This document shows, piece by piece, positions 23,296 to 23,698 of a stretch of 23,698 nucleotides of DNA. The stretch covers positions 1 through 23,698 of the IMG/VR virus record IMGVR_UViG_3300042542_001328; one strand, 5' to 3'. Position 1 is the first letter of the stretch; each line of letters begins with the position of its first letter. The translations under genes and the position numbers were made by a program. The DNA is from a virus. Under the pieces are notes generated by a model that saw only the letters and a list, made by a program, of their open reading frames with translations, did no database searches and was not told where the DNA came from.

Positions 23296-23698
23296 ATGAA
23301 TCAAAAACAATATGATTTTCCAACGGAAGTTATTAGTTTACCATCGGAAGGTAAATTATATCCAAAAGAGAACCCATTATCATCGGGTCAAATAACAATT
23401 AAACATATGACCGCAAAGGAAGAGGATATCCTTTCTTCACAAAACCTTATCAAAAAAGGTATTGTATTAGATAAACTATTTGAATCGGTTCTAGTTGAAC
23501 CTGGAGTAAATCCAAATGATATCTATATTGGTGATAAAAACGCTATTTTAATGGCAACTCGTATTTTAGGATATGGTGCTGATTATCAAATAGAAATGAC
23601 TGACCCATTTTCATTAGAAAAACAAACTGTTGTTATTGATTTAGGTAAAGTTCAAACAAAAGATGTTGATGATGATGTATTAAATTCAAAAAATAGAT
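23296..23698 (+). CDS. Baseplate hub protein, T4 gp26/T4-baseplate family (partial)
   Basis: An open frame runs from ATG 23296 off the right edge, giving 134 codons with no stop; the 3' end is missing. The N-terminus, FPTEVISLPSEGKLYP followed by NPLSSGQITIKHMTAKEEDIL, then SQNLIKKGIVLDKLFESVL and GDKNAILMATRILGYGADY, is the characteristic pattern of the T4 bacteriophage baseplate (gp26-like hub) family found in most T4-like phages. Family members are just over 200 residues, so roughly 75 residues are probably missing. The protein is a baseplate hub component or hub assembly factor at the tail tip. It has its own promoter-like element and starts a new unit after the terminator. The exact T4 equivalent (gp26 or a neighbour) is less certain than the family. 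Confidence 0.88.
   Translation, partial: MNQKQYDFPTEVISLPSEGKLYPKENPLSSGQITIKHMTAKEEDILSSQNLIKKGIVLDKLFESVLVEPGVNPNDIYIGDKNAILMATRILGYGADYQIEMTDPFSLEKQTVVIDLGKVQTKDVDDDVLNSKNR

Noticed and set aside
1-23698. tRNA genes or insertion sequences
   Set aside because: Gaps between genes are under 150 nt and show no cloverleaf. No transposase or terminal inverted repeats were found.

Overview
The window is a tail-gene region of a contractile-tailed, T4-like bacteriophage (myovirus morphology), AT-rich outside its repeat arrays. The right end carries recognisable T4-type tail genes in order: tail sheath (gp18-like), tail tube (gp19-like) and the start of a gp26/T4-baseplate-family hub protein. The left 20 kb is almost entirely fibre and adhesin genes, all on the + strand, with short gaps. 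The fibre modules resemble those of T4-like phages from aquatic metagenomes, so an aquatic bacterial host is likely. The host itself cannot be named from this window. Most starts lack a good Shine-Dalgarno sequence and sit behind A-rich leaders; the sheath and tube genes are the clearest exceptions.

Layout: (1) 61-978, a structural protein whose two ends match the small protein at 12995-13327. (2) 1046-11305, a 3419-residue fibre. It has about 22 short beta-repeat modules, two embedded cupredoxin-like domains with apparently intact type-1 copper ligands, a 1047-residue Gly-X-Y array made of Gly/Ser/Thr, and a C-terminal beta domain. (3) 11310-12209, a PKD-like plus BspA/DUF285-like leucine-rich protein, and 12211-12654, a tail-fibre assembly chaperone type protein. 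These follow the giant fibre with gaps of 4 and 1 nt. (4) 12703-12981 and 12995-13327, two small structural proteins, then 13339-19746, a second giant fibre of 2135 residues. It has a purer Gly-Thr-Ser array, a pyocin-knob-like segment, seven or eight 'APIFYDSNDTGYY' modules and a self-cleaving S74 intramolecular chaperone at the C-terminus. (5) 19787-20182, a small conserved phage protein carrying an EF-hand/dockerin-type calcium loop. (6) sheath, tube, terminator and hub gene.

The two giant proteins share one plan: beta-repeat shaft, glycine-triplet stalk, a conserved 'TDNG' junction, then a distinct tip. They look like paralogous long fibres with exchangeable tips. A recurring TATTTATA/T motif lies 20-58 nt before six genes, each of which appears to open a transcription unit. 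It is probably this phage's late promoter element. The observations most worth following are the copper-site domains inside a phage fibre, the 13 regularly placed four-residue interruptions in the collagen-like array, and a set of mutually exclusive inverted repeats in front of the sheath gene.
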